Positions 26,631 to 33,066 of a DNA stretch of 64,000 bases are shown one piece after another (within the stretch, counting starts at the first letter, position 1; each line of letters starts with the position of its first letter). Under the pieces are notes generated by a model, which was not told the origin of the DNA, made no database searches, and worked only from the letters and a program-made list of their open reading frames with translations. The DNA comes from UBA5072 sp963822145 (lineage in GTDB: Bacteria; Bacteroidota; Bacteroidia; Bacteroidales; UBA10428). The stretch lies in NCBI GenBank assembly GCA_963822145.1, contig CAWGGG010000004.1, forward strand, positions 1,054,001-1,118,000, in the 5' to 3' direction. The position numbers and the translations under genes are program-made.

Positions 26631-27086
26631 CTACAATTCCGGCCCGTTCGATGTATCAGGCCGGAATTTGTATTTAAAAGCCTCATTATAAGTTGAATCT
26701 GCCAAGATATACAGTTTCTTATAACCCATCTGACTAAGGAGCATCCACATCCTGGCAGAAAGTGCAGGGTCATCCGAAATTAAGACGATACTGCCTTTCT
26801 GCACCCGGAGTTTTTTCAGATTTTCTTCTTCCAGCAGGTTTTCCGGTTTAACGGTAAGAGCATCAGGGGCATTCCTCAAAGCATCTGTTTTACTGGTCAG
26901 ATTTACCAAAAGAACAGGTTGCAGTAGGCTTTGCAGTTGACCCCGGGCTACCAGGTTTGTTTTATCGATGGAGGGGCCGGCCCACTTCAGGGCATCTTTC
27001 CGGAAATGACCTGTGCTCAGGGATTTTACCAACACAAGGACCAGCAGTGGCAAAACAATGATCAAAACAATTGATAATTTTTTCAT
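26631..27086 (-). CDS. Membrane-anchored degenerate rhodanese-like protein
   Basis: This 151-residue protein has an N-terminal hydrophobic helix (residues 4-21) that would anchor it with the rest outside the cytoplasm. The remaining sequence keeps the rhodanese layout, with an active-site-like stretch SIVLISDDPALSARMWMLLS followed by GYKKLYIL. The position of the catalytic Cys is S104, and the protein has no Cys at all, so thiosulfate sulfurtransferase activity is not expected. It may bind a sulfur carrier or serve a structural role. It is the last gene of the minus-strand sulfur group, 14 bases after the next rhodanese. Confidence 0.6.
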   Translation of the reverse strand: MKKLSIVLIIVLPLLVLVLVKSLSTGHFRKDALKWAGPSIDKTNLVARGQLQSLLQPVLLVNLTSKTDALRNAPDALTVKPENLLEEENLKKLRVQKGSIVLISDDPALSARMWMLLSQMGYKKLYILADSTYNEAFKYKFRPDTSNGPEL

Positions 27087-27100
27087 GTCAGCAATTTAGT

Positions 27101-27709
27101 TTATTCACATCCGCCGTCCAGTTTCTTCCGTTCGATTTCTTTGGATTGCCGGTATCTGACTTTCAGGCTGTCTGGCATGCTGTTCAGTTCCGTGAAAAGA
27201 CCCCGGGCTTTTTTGCGTGTTTCAAATAATGCATTTTCTCTCGGAGTTAGGGACGTTCCGGAAAATTCACTGTTCATCACCATGCTATACCATTCGTTCA
27301 TTCCGCCTTTCATTATAAAACAGTTCTTACATCCCAGTCCCCTGGCAATTACCAATGCATAGCCGGACTCCAGGTCGCCATTGGAATAAAATATGGTACG
27401 GTTATCCCGGTTCAGGATATTTTCCAGGTCGTTTGATAAAAAGCTGCTGTAGGGCATATTTATAGCGCCCGGAATTGAAAAGTGGTTGAATTCCTCAGCA
27501 GGCCGGAGATCGACGAGTTGAACAGTGCTGTCTTCTGAAACCAGGAAGCGGGCAACCTGGTCAGCCGTAAAACCGATGTTTTCATCAAGCACTGCAGTTA
27601 ACAATTCATCGGGTTTTCCGTGAAAAGAGTATTTCCCGGATAAAGGCAGAAATGCCAGCACTAATCCAAGGAGCAGAAGAATTAATGAGAGTTGCTGTCT
27701 TGTGTTCAT
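27101..27709 (-). CDS. Membrane-anchored rhodanese-domain protein lacking the catalytic cysteine
   Basis: The 202-residue protein has one N-terminal membrane segment (residues 7-24), then a rhodanese fold: VQLVDLRPAEEFNHFSIPGAINMPYSSF at about 63-90 and MKGGMNEW near 130. The active-site loop reads YSNGDLESG, with S109 where the catalytic Cys is expected. Two cysteines lie nearby in GLGCKNC and one near the C-terminus in GGCE. Sulfur transfer through the usual persulfide is therefore doubtful unless another Cys is used. The gene is 9 bases downstream of a YeeE/YedE transporter gene, which supports a role in sulfur traffic. Confidence 0.75.
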   Translation of the reverse strand: MNTRQQLSLILLLLGLVLAFLPLSGKYSFHGKPDELLTAVLDENIGFTADQVARFLVSEDSTVQLVDLRPAEEFNHFSIPGAINMPYSSFLSNDLENILNRDNRTIFYSNGDLESGYALVIARGLGCKNCFIMKGGMNEWYSMVMNSEFSGTSLTPRENALFETRKKARGLFTELNSMPDSLKVRYRQSKEIERKKLDGGCE

Positions 27710-27718
27710 AACGATGGC

Positions 27719-28321
27719 TTAAATCTTTTCCGTAATATCAGGTCGTGCAAACCGCTTTTCCGCGAGCTCTGCCAGCCAGAACATTATCGCAGCCGCAGCA
27801 ATGAGCAACAGGGTAAAGAAGCCCGGGGACATGCCCAGTAATTCATTGATTTTCACCGGTCCGCGATATCCTTTATCGGCAAGGGGCTGAATGAGCGGAT
27901 AGGTTTCCGCAAACAAAAACGCACCTGTCAACCCACCCAGGACATAAAACAGGGCATCGATTTTACCGATGGATAAAGCGCTGATGCCGGTTCCCGGACA
28001 AAAGCCTCCCATGATGAAGCCGGCGCCCATGATCACACCTCCTGCTATAGCGGCCACAGGATAATACTCGTTCACAAAGACCAGGTTCAGGTTGAGTAAC
28101 CCGAAATAGCTCAGAAACTGGGAGCCTACCAGGGCCACGATAGCAGCTGTGAAAAAAACCTTGATCACCGTGGTGTCATAACCGTAAAACATGCCGGCCA
28201 ACCTGCGGCTCGAGGAAAATCCGGCCTGCTCCAGGGCAAAACCGAAACCGGTTCCTATAAAAAAGGCCACAAGCAAATCAAGCCATACAGGAAATCCGGG
28301 TGATGATGTAAAAGGTGCCAT
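27719..28321 (-). CDS. YeeE/YedE family sulfur transporter, half-size
   Basis: The 200-residue membrane protein shows the YeeE/YedE (DUF395) signatures: GTGFGFALEQAGFSSSRRLAGMFYG at the start and GAGFIMGGFCPGTG with C108 in mid-protein. Members such as TsuA import thiosulfate using conserved cysteines that face the channel. This is one half of the usual 10-helix protein; the other half is the next gene upstream. Together they would make one transporter. It is followed after 9 bases by a rhodanese gene. A heptamer repeat separates it from its partner. Confidence 0.85.
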   Translation of the reverse strand: MAPFTSSPGFPVWLDLLVAFFIGTGFGFALEQAGFSSSRRLAGMFYGYDTTVIKVFFTAAIVALVGSQFLSYFGLLNLNLVFVNEYYPVAAIAGGVIMGAGFIMGGFCPGTGISALSIGKIDALFYVLGGLTGAFLFAETYPLIQPLADKGYRGPVKINELLGMSPGFFTLLLIAAAAIMFWLAELAEKRFARPDITEKI

Positions 28322-28329
28322 ATATTATA

Positions 28330-28399
28330 ATTCAAGATTCAAGACTCAAGACTCAAGATTCAAGATTAACAATTCATAATTTATAATTCATAATTCTAA
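28330..28399. repeat. Heptamer array, ten 7-base units (ATTCAAG/ATTCATA family)
   Basis: From 28330 the sequence reads in unbroken 7-base steps: ATTCAAG twice, ACTCAAG twice, ATTCAAG, ATTAACA, ATTCATA, ATTTATA, ATTCATA, ATTCTAA. It begins 9 bases beyond the start codon (28321) of one YeeE gene and reaches into the stop codon (28396) of the other. It therefore fills the intergenic space. It is one of four arrays with the same period in this window. Confidence 0.8.
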
Positions 28400-28914
28400 A
28401 TCCAGTTCTTCCGGAAGAACCAGGCAAAGGCATAGGCTGAACCGAATATCGCCATCATGGTGATGAAACCTGCCAGCGAAAGCACGGCCATACCGGATAA
28501 CGCAGCGCCGCTGGTACACCCGCGCGCCAGTTGCGCTCCATAAACAAAGAAAACCCCGCCGAAAAAAGCAAAAGCAAGTCTGCGGGTGTTGGAGATGGCC
28601 GGTGATTTTTCAATTTTGAGATGCAGACGTCCGGATAGCGCGCCGGAAATAAAACCACCGGCAAGTACCCCGAAGATCTCGATGACGAGCCAGTTGGCCA
28701 GCGGTTTCTGATTACCTTCAAAGTACCTGCTGTAGTATGCCGATTCCTCAGCATGTGATTTACCGACAGCACCTACCACCGATACAACGCAGTACTTAAG
28801 TCCGCCGCTTGCACCAAGGCCACGGCCTGCAAGGTACATGGAGGATAACAACACCAGTCCGAGCAACGTACCGGCAAGATAAGGGTTCATGTATTTACGC
28901 TTCATGAAATGCAA
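28396..28914 (-). CDS. YeeE/YedE family sulfur transporter, half-size
   Basis: The 172-residue membrane protein carries the other YeeE/YedE signature, GAQLARGCTSGAALSGMAVLS, with C133 in the conserved position, plus several hydrophobic helices. It should pair with the half-transporter encoded downstream to import thiosulfate or a related sulfur compound. The start may be the ATG at 28914 or the one three codons later at 28905. A perfect -7 box at 28929-28936 leaves almost no leader for 28914, which favours 28905. It is the first gene of the four-gene sulfur group. Confidence 0.85.
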   Translation of the reverse strand: MHFMKRKYMNPYLAGTLLGLVLLSSMYLAGRGLGASGGLKYCVVSVVGAVGKSHAEESAYYSRYFEGNQKPLANWLVIEIFGVLAGGFISGALSGRLHLKIEKSPAISNTRRLAFAFFGGVFFVYGAQLARGCTSGAALSGMAVLSLAGFITMMAIFGSAYAFAWFFRKNWI

Positions 28915-28928
28915 TGATTTTTATGGTT

Positions 28929-28936
28929 CAAAGATA
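28929..28936 (-). promoter_or_regulatory. -7 box of the sulfur-transport operon
   Basis: On the minus strand this reads TATCTTTG, a perfect TAnnTTTG. The predicted transcript start is near 28922-28924. No TTTG is found at the standard upstream distance. Confidence 0.45.
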
Positions 28937-29015
28937 CGGTATCTTCCAAAAATCTCTGGTGATTGGCAAAAATTTAACACCGAACATATCAGGATCCAAT
29001 ATTAGTATTATTTTT

Positions 29016-29064
29016 GAGTAGTCAGCAGCCAACAACCAACAACCAACAACCAACAACCAAAACT
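29016..29064. repeat. Heptamer array, seven 7-base units (CAACAAC family)
   Basis: GAGTAGT, CAGCAGC, four copies of CAACAAC and CAAAACT follow each other without a gap. The array ends 12 bases before the start codon of the yccF gene at 29076. The period is the same as in the arrays at 28330, 49650 and 54371, but the unit differs. Confidence 0.75.
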
Positions 29065-29075
29065 ATCTATTCCCC

Positions 29076-29444
29076 ATGCGTCTTCTCGGAAATATTATCT
29101 GGCTTTTGTTTGGCGGTATATGTATAGCTCTTGAATACGTGGCAGCCAGTTTTGTGCTGATCATCACCATAGTCGGAATACCCTTCGGTCTGCAAACCCT
29201 GAAACTGGCATCACTGGCGCTATGGCCCTTTGGAAGAGAGGTTCAAACCATGGAGCATCAGCCGGGCTGCCTCTCCACCCTCATGAATTTTATCTGGCTG
29301 ATCTTTGGGGGTATCTGGATCTTCCTCAGTCATATATTTTTTGGCGTTTTGCTGGCTATTACCATCATCGGCATACCATTTGCCAGACAGCATTTCAAAC
29401 TGGCGCACCTGGCCCTTACCCCATTCGGCCGGGTAGTGATTTAA
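29076..29444 (+). CDS. yccF: YccF domain inner-membrane protein
   Basis: The 122-residue protein consists of two similar halves, each a pair of hydrophobic segments ending in a VGIPFG or IGIPFA turn: GNIIWLLFGGICIALEY with VGIPFGLQTLKLASLALWPFG, then NFIWLIFGGIWIFLSH with IGIPFARQHFKLAHLALTPFG. This is the YccF (DUF307) duplication, found in many bacteria as an inner-membrane protein of unknown function. It is a single gene between a heptamer array and the convergent histidine kinase gene, with 20 bases between the stop codons. Confidence 0.9.
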   Translation: MRLLGNIIWLLFGGICIALEYVAASFVLIITIVGIPFGLQTLKLASLALWPFGREVQTMEHQPGCLSTLMNFIWLIFGGIWIFLSHIFFGVLLAITIIGIPFARQHFKLAHLALTPFGRVVI

Positions 29445-29464
29445 ACGAAAACCCATGCTGCTGT

Positions 29465-30826
29465 TCAGATCTCCAGTATGAAGGAAGTATCACCCCCTCG
29501 TGCCGATACCACCATAAGCGATCCTTTGTGCAGCTTCATAATTTCCTGGCTGATGCTCAATCCAATACCTGAACCGTTTTGCTTGGTTGTAAAAAAAGGA
29601 ACAAAGATCTTTTCCTGCAGTTCCGGCGGAATATGAGGCCCGTTATTGGATACTTTGATCCGCAACCGTTGCGAATGCAAGGTAAAAACTTCCACCTCGA
29701 TTTTACGGTCTCCCTCATTTTCGATTACTGCATCCATGGCGTTATTCAACAGGTTTATCATGACCTGGTTCAATAGTTTTTTGTCAGCCCAGATCCTCGA
29801 AATGTTCCTGTCGTGCGTCATTTCCAGCGAAATCTGCTGCTGCTCCATCTTTTCGGCATAAACAATCCTGAGCTGTTCCATCCATTCAGCGAGCTCTATT
29901 GCCTGGATATCCGGTTGGGGTAATTTTGAAATCTTGCGGTAATTGTCAACAAAGTTCAACAATCCGCTTCCCTGTTCTTCAATCACCTGCAAACCATTCA
30001 GGGTGGTCTTCAGGATATGCTCATCCATGTCATTCAGGCTGATTGCTTTCTGATTATTAAAATAGAGTGAGTATAAAACTTTGGAAACGGATGTCAGCGG
30101 TGACATCAGGTTCATAATCTCATGGGTCATTACGCTGATGAGTTTTCTGTAAGACTCCAGTTCCTTGGATTCCAATTCATGCCGGATATCCTGGATGGAG
30201 ACCAGTTTAACAACCCGGTCATTCTTACGGAGCATGGAAGCCCTGAACGAAAGTACCTGGTAATCATTGCCGAGAATATGCTTATAAGTAAGATCCGTGC
30301 CCGGGCGCAAATTACAGACAGCCTCATAAAAAGATTGATTCCTGATTCTGAGCAGGTTCGGGTTAGTGGTTTCAGATGAGATCCCTGCATACTGGCAGGC
30401 CATTTTGTTGATCAGTTCAACTTCATTGTCACTGTTGAGCACAAGCATACCGGTAGCTGAATGCCGGATCAGGGTTCTGTAATATTTCTCATTATACTCA
30501 TTCTGAATCCTGATGTCCTGAAAATATTTATTCAGCAAGTTCATGCTCTCATATAGCTGTGAAAGTGATCTGTTTTCAGGGGTAACCGGAAACTGATGTG
30601 TGGTATCCTGATTGCGCAAAGCATTAAAGAAGTATGCAACCGCCTGGTTAGCACCTGAATAAATTCTGAGCATAACAATTACGGTCAGCAATCCGGTTAG
30701 GAATAATACCGAGGCAGCTAGAAAATCCCTTTTTGCCAGCAGGAATCCTGCCGCAGTAAACAATACCAGCATGGTCAAAACCACCAGGTACCTGTAGCGC
30801 GTATGCAGCAATCTTTCAGATACCAT
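29465..30826 (-). CDS. Sensor histidine kinase (NtrB-like, partner of sigma-54 activator)
   Basis: The 453-residue kinase has two N-terminal membrane helices (about 13-30 and 36-54) with almost no periplasmic loop, so it probably senses from within the membrane or cytoplasm. A linker and a PAS-like domain follow (about 112-215, LIRHSATGMLVLNSDNEVELIN). Then come the phospho-acceptor motif SVMTHEIMNLMSPLTSV with H235 and a HATPase domain with NLLNNAMDAV, VSNNGPHI and GSGIGLSIS boxes. It overlaps the end of the regulator gene by 11 bases, so the two are coupled. It should phosphorylate that regulator in response to an unknown signal, possibly envelope stress given the ABC transporter they face. 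Confidence 0.9.
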   Translation of the reverse strand: MVSERLLHTRYRYLVVLTMLVLFTAAGFLLAKRDFLAASVLFLTGLLTVIVMLRIYSGANQAVAYFFNALRNQDTTHQFPVTPENRSLSQLYESMNLLNKYFQDIRIQNEYNEKYYRTLIRHSATGMLVLNSDNEVELINKMACQYAGISSETTNPNLLRIRNQSFYEAVCNLRPGTDLTYKHILGNDYQVLSFRASMLRKNDRVVKLVSIQDIRHELESKELESYRKLISVMTHEIMNLMSPLTSVSKVLYSLYFNNQKAISLNDMDEHILKTTLNGLQVIEEQGSGLLNFVDNYRKISKLPQPDIQAIELAEWMEQLRIVYAEKMEQQQISLEMTHDRNISRIWADKKLLNQVMINLLNNAMDAVIENEGDRKIEVEVFTLHSQRLRIKVSNNGPHIPPELQEKIFVPFFTTKQNGSGIGLSISQEIMKLHKGSLMVVSARGGDTSFILEI

Positions 30827-32177
30827 ATTTTTTTATTTTATTGTAAAGGGTCTGGCGGGTTATGCCCAGCTGATCTGCTGTGAGGCTCTGGTTCTGCGCA
30901 TTCTTTTTCAGTGCGGTGATGATCATTTTCTTCTCCATTTCTTCAAGGGTTTCTGATACATTCAGTATTCCCGAATCTTCCGCACCAAATAAGAAATCGC
31001 GTGGGCTCAGCTTGTCCTGATCGGTCAGGATCACCGCCTTTTCAATGGCATGCTGCAGTTCTCTGATATTTCCGGGCCAGGAATACTTCCTGAGTTTGGC
31101 CAGTGTCTCATCCTGGATACGAAGTCCGGGTTTGTTGTATTTCCTCCCGTAAAGATCCAGAAAATGGGTGACGAGATCAATGATATCCTCAGTCCTTTCG
31201 CGGAGGGGAGGTAAATGGATCTGGATGGTATTCATCCGGTAAAGCAAATCCTGTCTGAACTGGTGATTGGCGATCATATCAGGCAGGATTTTGTTGGTGG
31301 CGCTGATCAGCCTGATATCCACAGGAATTTCAGCATTGGACCCCACCGGGATAACGGATCTCGTTTGAAGAACAGTGAGCAGCTTGGATTGCAGGCCCGG
31401 GGGTATGTTGCCAATTTCATCCAGGAATAGCGTGCCTTTGTCAGCAAGTACAAAACGTCCGGTTTTATCTTCATAGGCATGAGTAAAGGCACCTTTTTTG
31501 TGTCCGAAAAGCTCACTCTCAAAAAGTGTTTCAGTAAGCGCCGAGAGATCAACCTGGACAAACAGTTCCGTACTACGGGATGAGAGCAGGTGTATTTCTT
31601 TGGCGATCAATTCCTTACCAGTACCATTCTCGCCGGTAATTAAAATATTGGCATCTGTATTGGCAATCTTCCTTACCACCTGCATGACGTTTTGCATGCT
31701 TTGGGACTTGCCTGTTATGATGGGTTTGTTTTTGCTGGCCTCACTTTTTAAAAGGCTTTCCCTTGATTTTAAAGCAGTAATCTCAGCATTGGATTTCCTG
31801 AGCCTGTAAGCTGCCCTGAGTGTTGCAATGAGCTTACCGTTGTCCCAGGGCTTCAAAACAAAATCGGTTGCTCCTTCCTTAAGTGATTTAACAGCCAGTT
31901 CTACATCTCCGTAAGCGGTTATCAGCACCACTTCTATTTGGGGATATTTTTTCTTAATTTCACGGAGCCAGAAAATTCCTTCATTTCCAGTGTTTATACC
32001 AGCTTTGAAATTCATATCCAGCAGCACCAGGTCATAACTGTAGCTGGCGAGTTCCGACATCAGCAGGTTGGGCCCGGAAATTGTTTTTACCTGCAAAAAC
32101 TCATGCTGGAGGAGGATTTGCAGGGCATCCCTGATACCTTTATTGTCATCAGCAATCAGCAATTTGCCTTCTTTCAT
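30816..32177 (-). CDS. Sigma-54-dependent response regulator (NtrC family)
   Basis: Three domains are seen in 453 residues: a receiver (1-120) with D10, D11, phospho-acceptor D54 in VLLDMNF and K109; an AAA+ domain (about 150-385) with Walker A GENGTGKE (182-189), ESELFGHKKGAFTHA (220-234) and LFLDEIGNIPPGLQSKLL; and a Fis-type helix-turn-helix at the very end (LTADQLGITRQTLYNKIKK). The sigma-54 contact loop is GAFTHA where GAFTGA is standard. The gene is divergent from an ABC transporter operon that carries a sigma-54-like promoter and a 17-base palindrome, which are its probable targets. Confidence 0.92.
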   Translation of the reverse strand: MKEGKLLIADDNKGIRDALQILLQHEFLQVKTISGPNLLMSELASYSYDLVLLDMNFKAGINTGNEGIFWLREIKKKYPQIEVVLITAYGDVELAVKSLKEGATDFVLKPWDNGKLIATLRAAYRLRKSNAEITALKSRESLLKSEASKNKPIITGKSQSMQNVMQVVRKIANTDANILITGENGTGKELIAKEIHLLSSRSTELFVQVDLSALTETLFESELFGHKKGAFTHAYEDKTGRFVLADKGTLFLDEIGNIPPGLQSKLLTVLQTRSVIPVGSNAEIPVDIRLISATNKILPDMIANHQFRQDLLYRMNTIQIHLPPLRERTEDIIDLVTHFLDLYGRKYNKPGLRIQDETLAKLRKYSWPGNIRELQHAIEKAVILTDQDKLSPRDFLFGAEDSGILNVSETLEEMEKKMIITALKKNAQNQSLTADQLGITRQTLYNKIKKYGI

Positions 32178-32200
32178 AGGAAATAACCATTATAGCAGCA

Positions 32201-32208
32201 TAAATGTA
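32201..32208 (-). promoter_or_regulatory. Possible -7 box of the regulator-kinase operon
   Basis: The minus strand reads TACATTTA here, one mismatch from TAnnTTTG, 24 bases upstream of the regulator start. The palindrome at 32227-32243 would overlap the -33 region of this promoter, which would allow autoregulation. Confidence 0.35.
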
Positions 32209-32226
32209 AAAAATTTAAACCAGGAT

Positions 32227-32243
32227 TGTAAAATAATTTTACA
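32227..32243. promoter_or_regulatory. Perfect 17-base palindrome, candidate activator binding site (UAS)
   Basis: TGTAAAATAATTTTACA is a perfect palindrome with 8-base arms around one base. A further pair, GGATTG and CAATCC, flanks it at 32223-32228 and 32251-32256. Its centre lies about 88 bases upstream of the start site predicted from the sigma-54-like promoter, a normal distance for NtrC-type enhancer sites. Confidence 0.55.
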
Positions 32244-32296
32244 CTTTAAGCAATCCCTGATTTTTATAATGCTGTAATTGTGATTATTAACACATC

Positions 32297-32312
32297 TGGC
32301 ATGGCATTGGCA
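32297..32312 (+). promoter_or_regulatory. Sigma-54 (-24/-12) promoter of the ABC transporter operon
   Basis: TGGCAT-N5-TGGCA matches the TGGCAC-N5-TTGCW consensus with both invariant dinucleotides (GG and GC) in register. It lies 20 bases upstream of the ATG at 32333, between the transporter genes and a divergent sigma-54 activator gene. The leader would be only about 10 bases. Confidence 0.6.
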
Positions 32313-32332
32313 GCGTTCTGAAAAAAAACATC

Positions 32333-33034
32333 ATGATACGTACTGTAAATCTTACCAAGGTTTTCCGGACTGAACTGGTAGAAACGACTGCCCTGCACCA
32401 GGTCAATTTTGAAGTGAAGAAAGGTGAATTTGTCGCCATCATGGGGCCTTCGGGATGCGGTAAATCCACTTTGCTGAATATACTTGGACTTCTGGATCAC
32501 CCCAATTCTGGCAGCTATTATTTCGATGGTATTGAAGTGAGCCATTTCAGCGAAAATCAGCGGACTGGTCTCCGAAAAGGGAATGTCGGCTTTGTTTTCC
32601 AGAGCTTCAACCTGATCGATGATCTCAATGTTTATGAAAATGTTGAATTGCCGCTGATTGCATTAAACATAGCCAGGAACAGACGCAAAAAAATGGTGGA
32701 TGAAATCCTGGAAAGAATGCAGGTGGGGCATCGCAAAGAGCACTTTCCAAGACAGTTATCCGGTGGTCAGCAACAGCGTGTGGCCGTCGCCAGGGCCTTG
32801 ATCACCGGTCCTAAACTGATCCTGGCTGATGAACCCACCGGGAATCTCGATTCCCATAACGGGGAACAGGTTATGCAACTCCTGGAACAGTTGAATGTGG
32901 AGGGAACAACCATTGTAATGGTCACCCATTCCCTCAATCATGCTGAAAGGGCCCACCGGGTGGTAAACCTGTTCGACGGTCAGATCATCACAGAACGTGT
33001 GGACAGGATGTTCGAACCCGTTTCCAATGTGTAA
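32333..33034 (+). CDS. ABC transporter ATP-binding protein (LolD/MacB type)
   Basis: The 233-residue ATPase has Walker A GPSGCGKST (near 38-46), a Q-loop in VFQSFNLIDDLNVYENVELPL, signature LSGGQQQR, Walker B LILADEPTGNLD and a switch His in VTHS. The ENVELPL and GNLD features are typical of the MacB/LolD/FtsE family, whose ATPases work with FtsX-like permeases by mechanotransmission. The permease gene follows after 32 bases. The pair is preceded by a sigma-54-like promoter. The substrate is unknown; export of a peptide, lipid or lipoprotein is possible. Confidence 0.92.
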   Translation: MIRTVNLTKVFRTELVETTALHQVNFEVKKGEFVAIMGPSGCGKSTLLNILGLLDHPNSGSYYFDGIEVSHFSENQRTGLRKGNVGFVFQSFNLIDDLNVYENVELPLIALNIARNRRKKMVDEILERMQVGHRKEHFPRQLSGGQQQRVAVARALITGPKLILADEPTGNLDSHNGEQVMQLLEQLNVEGTTIVMVTHSLNHAERAHRVVNLFDGQIITERVDRMFEPVSNV

Positions 33035-33066
33035 TTTCAGATTCACCCAGCTTTAAAACCATTATT

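Noticed and set aside
28330..28399. Heptamer arrays as CRISPR arrays
   Set aside because: The units are only 7 bases, contiguous and without spacers, and no cas gene is present in the window.
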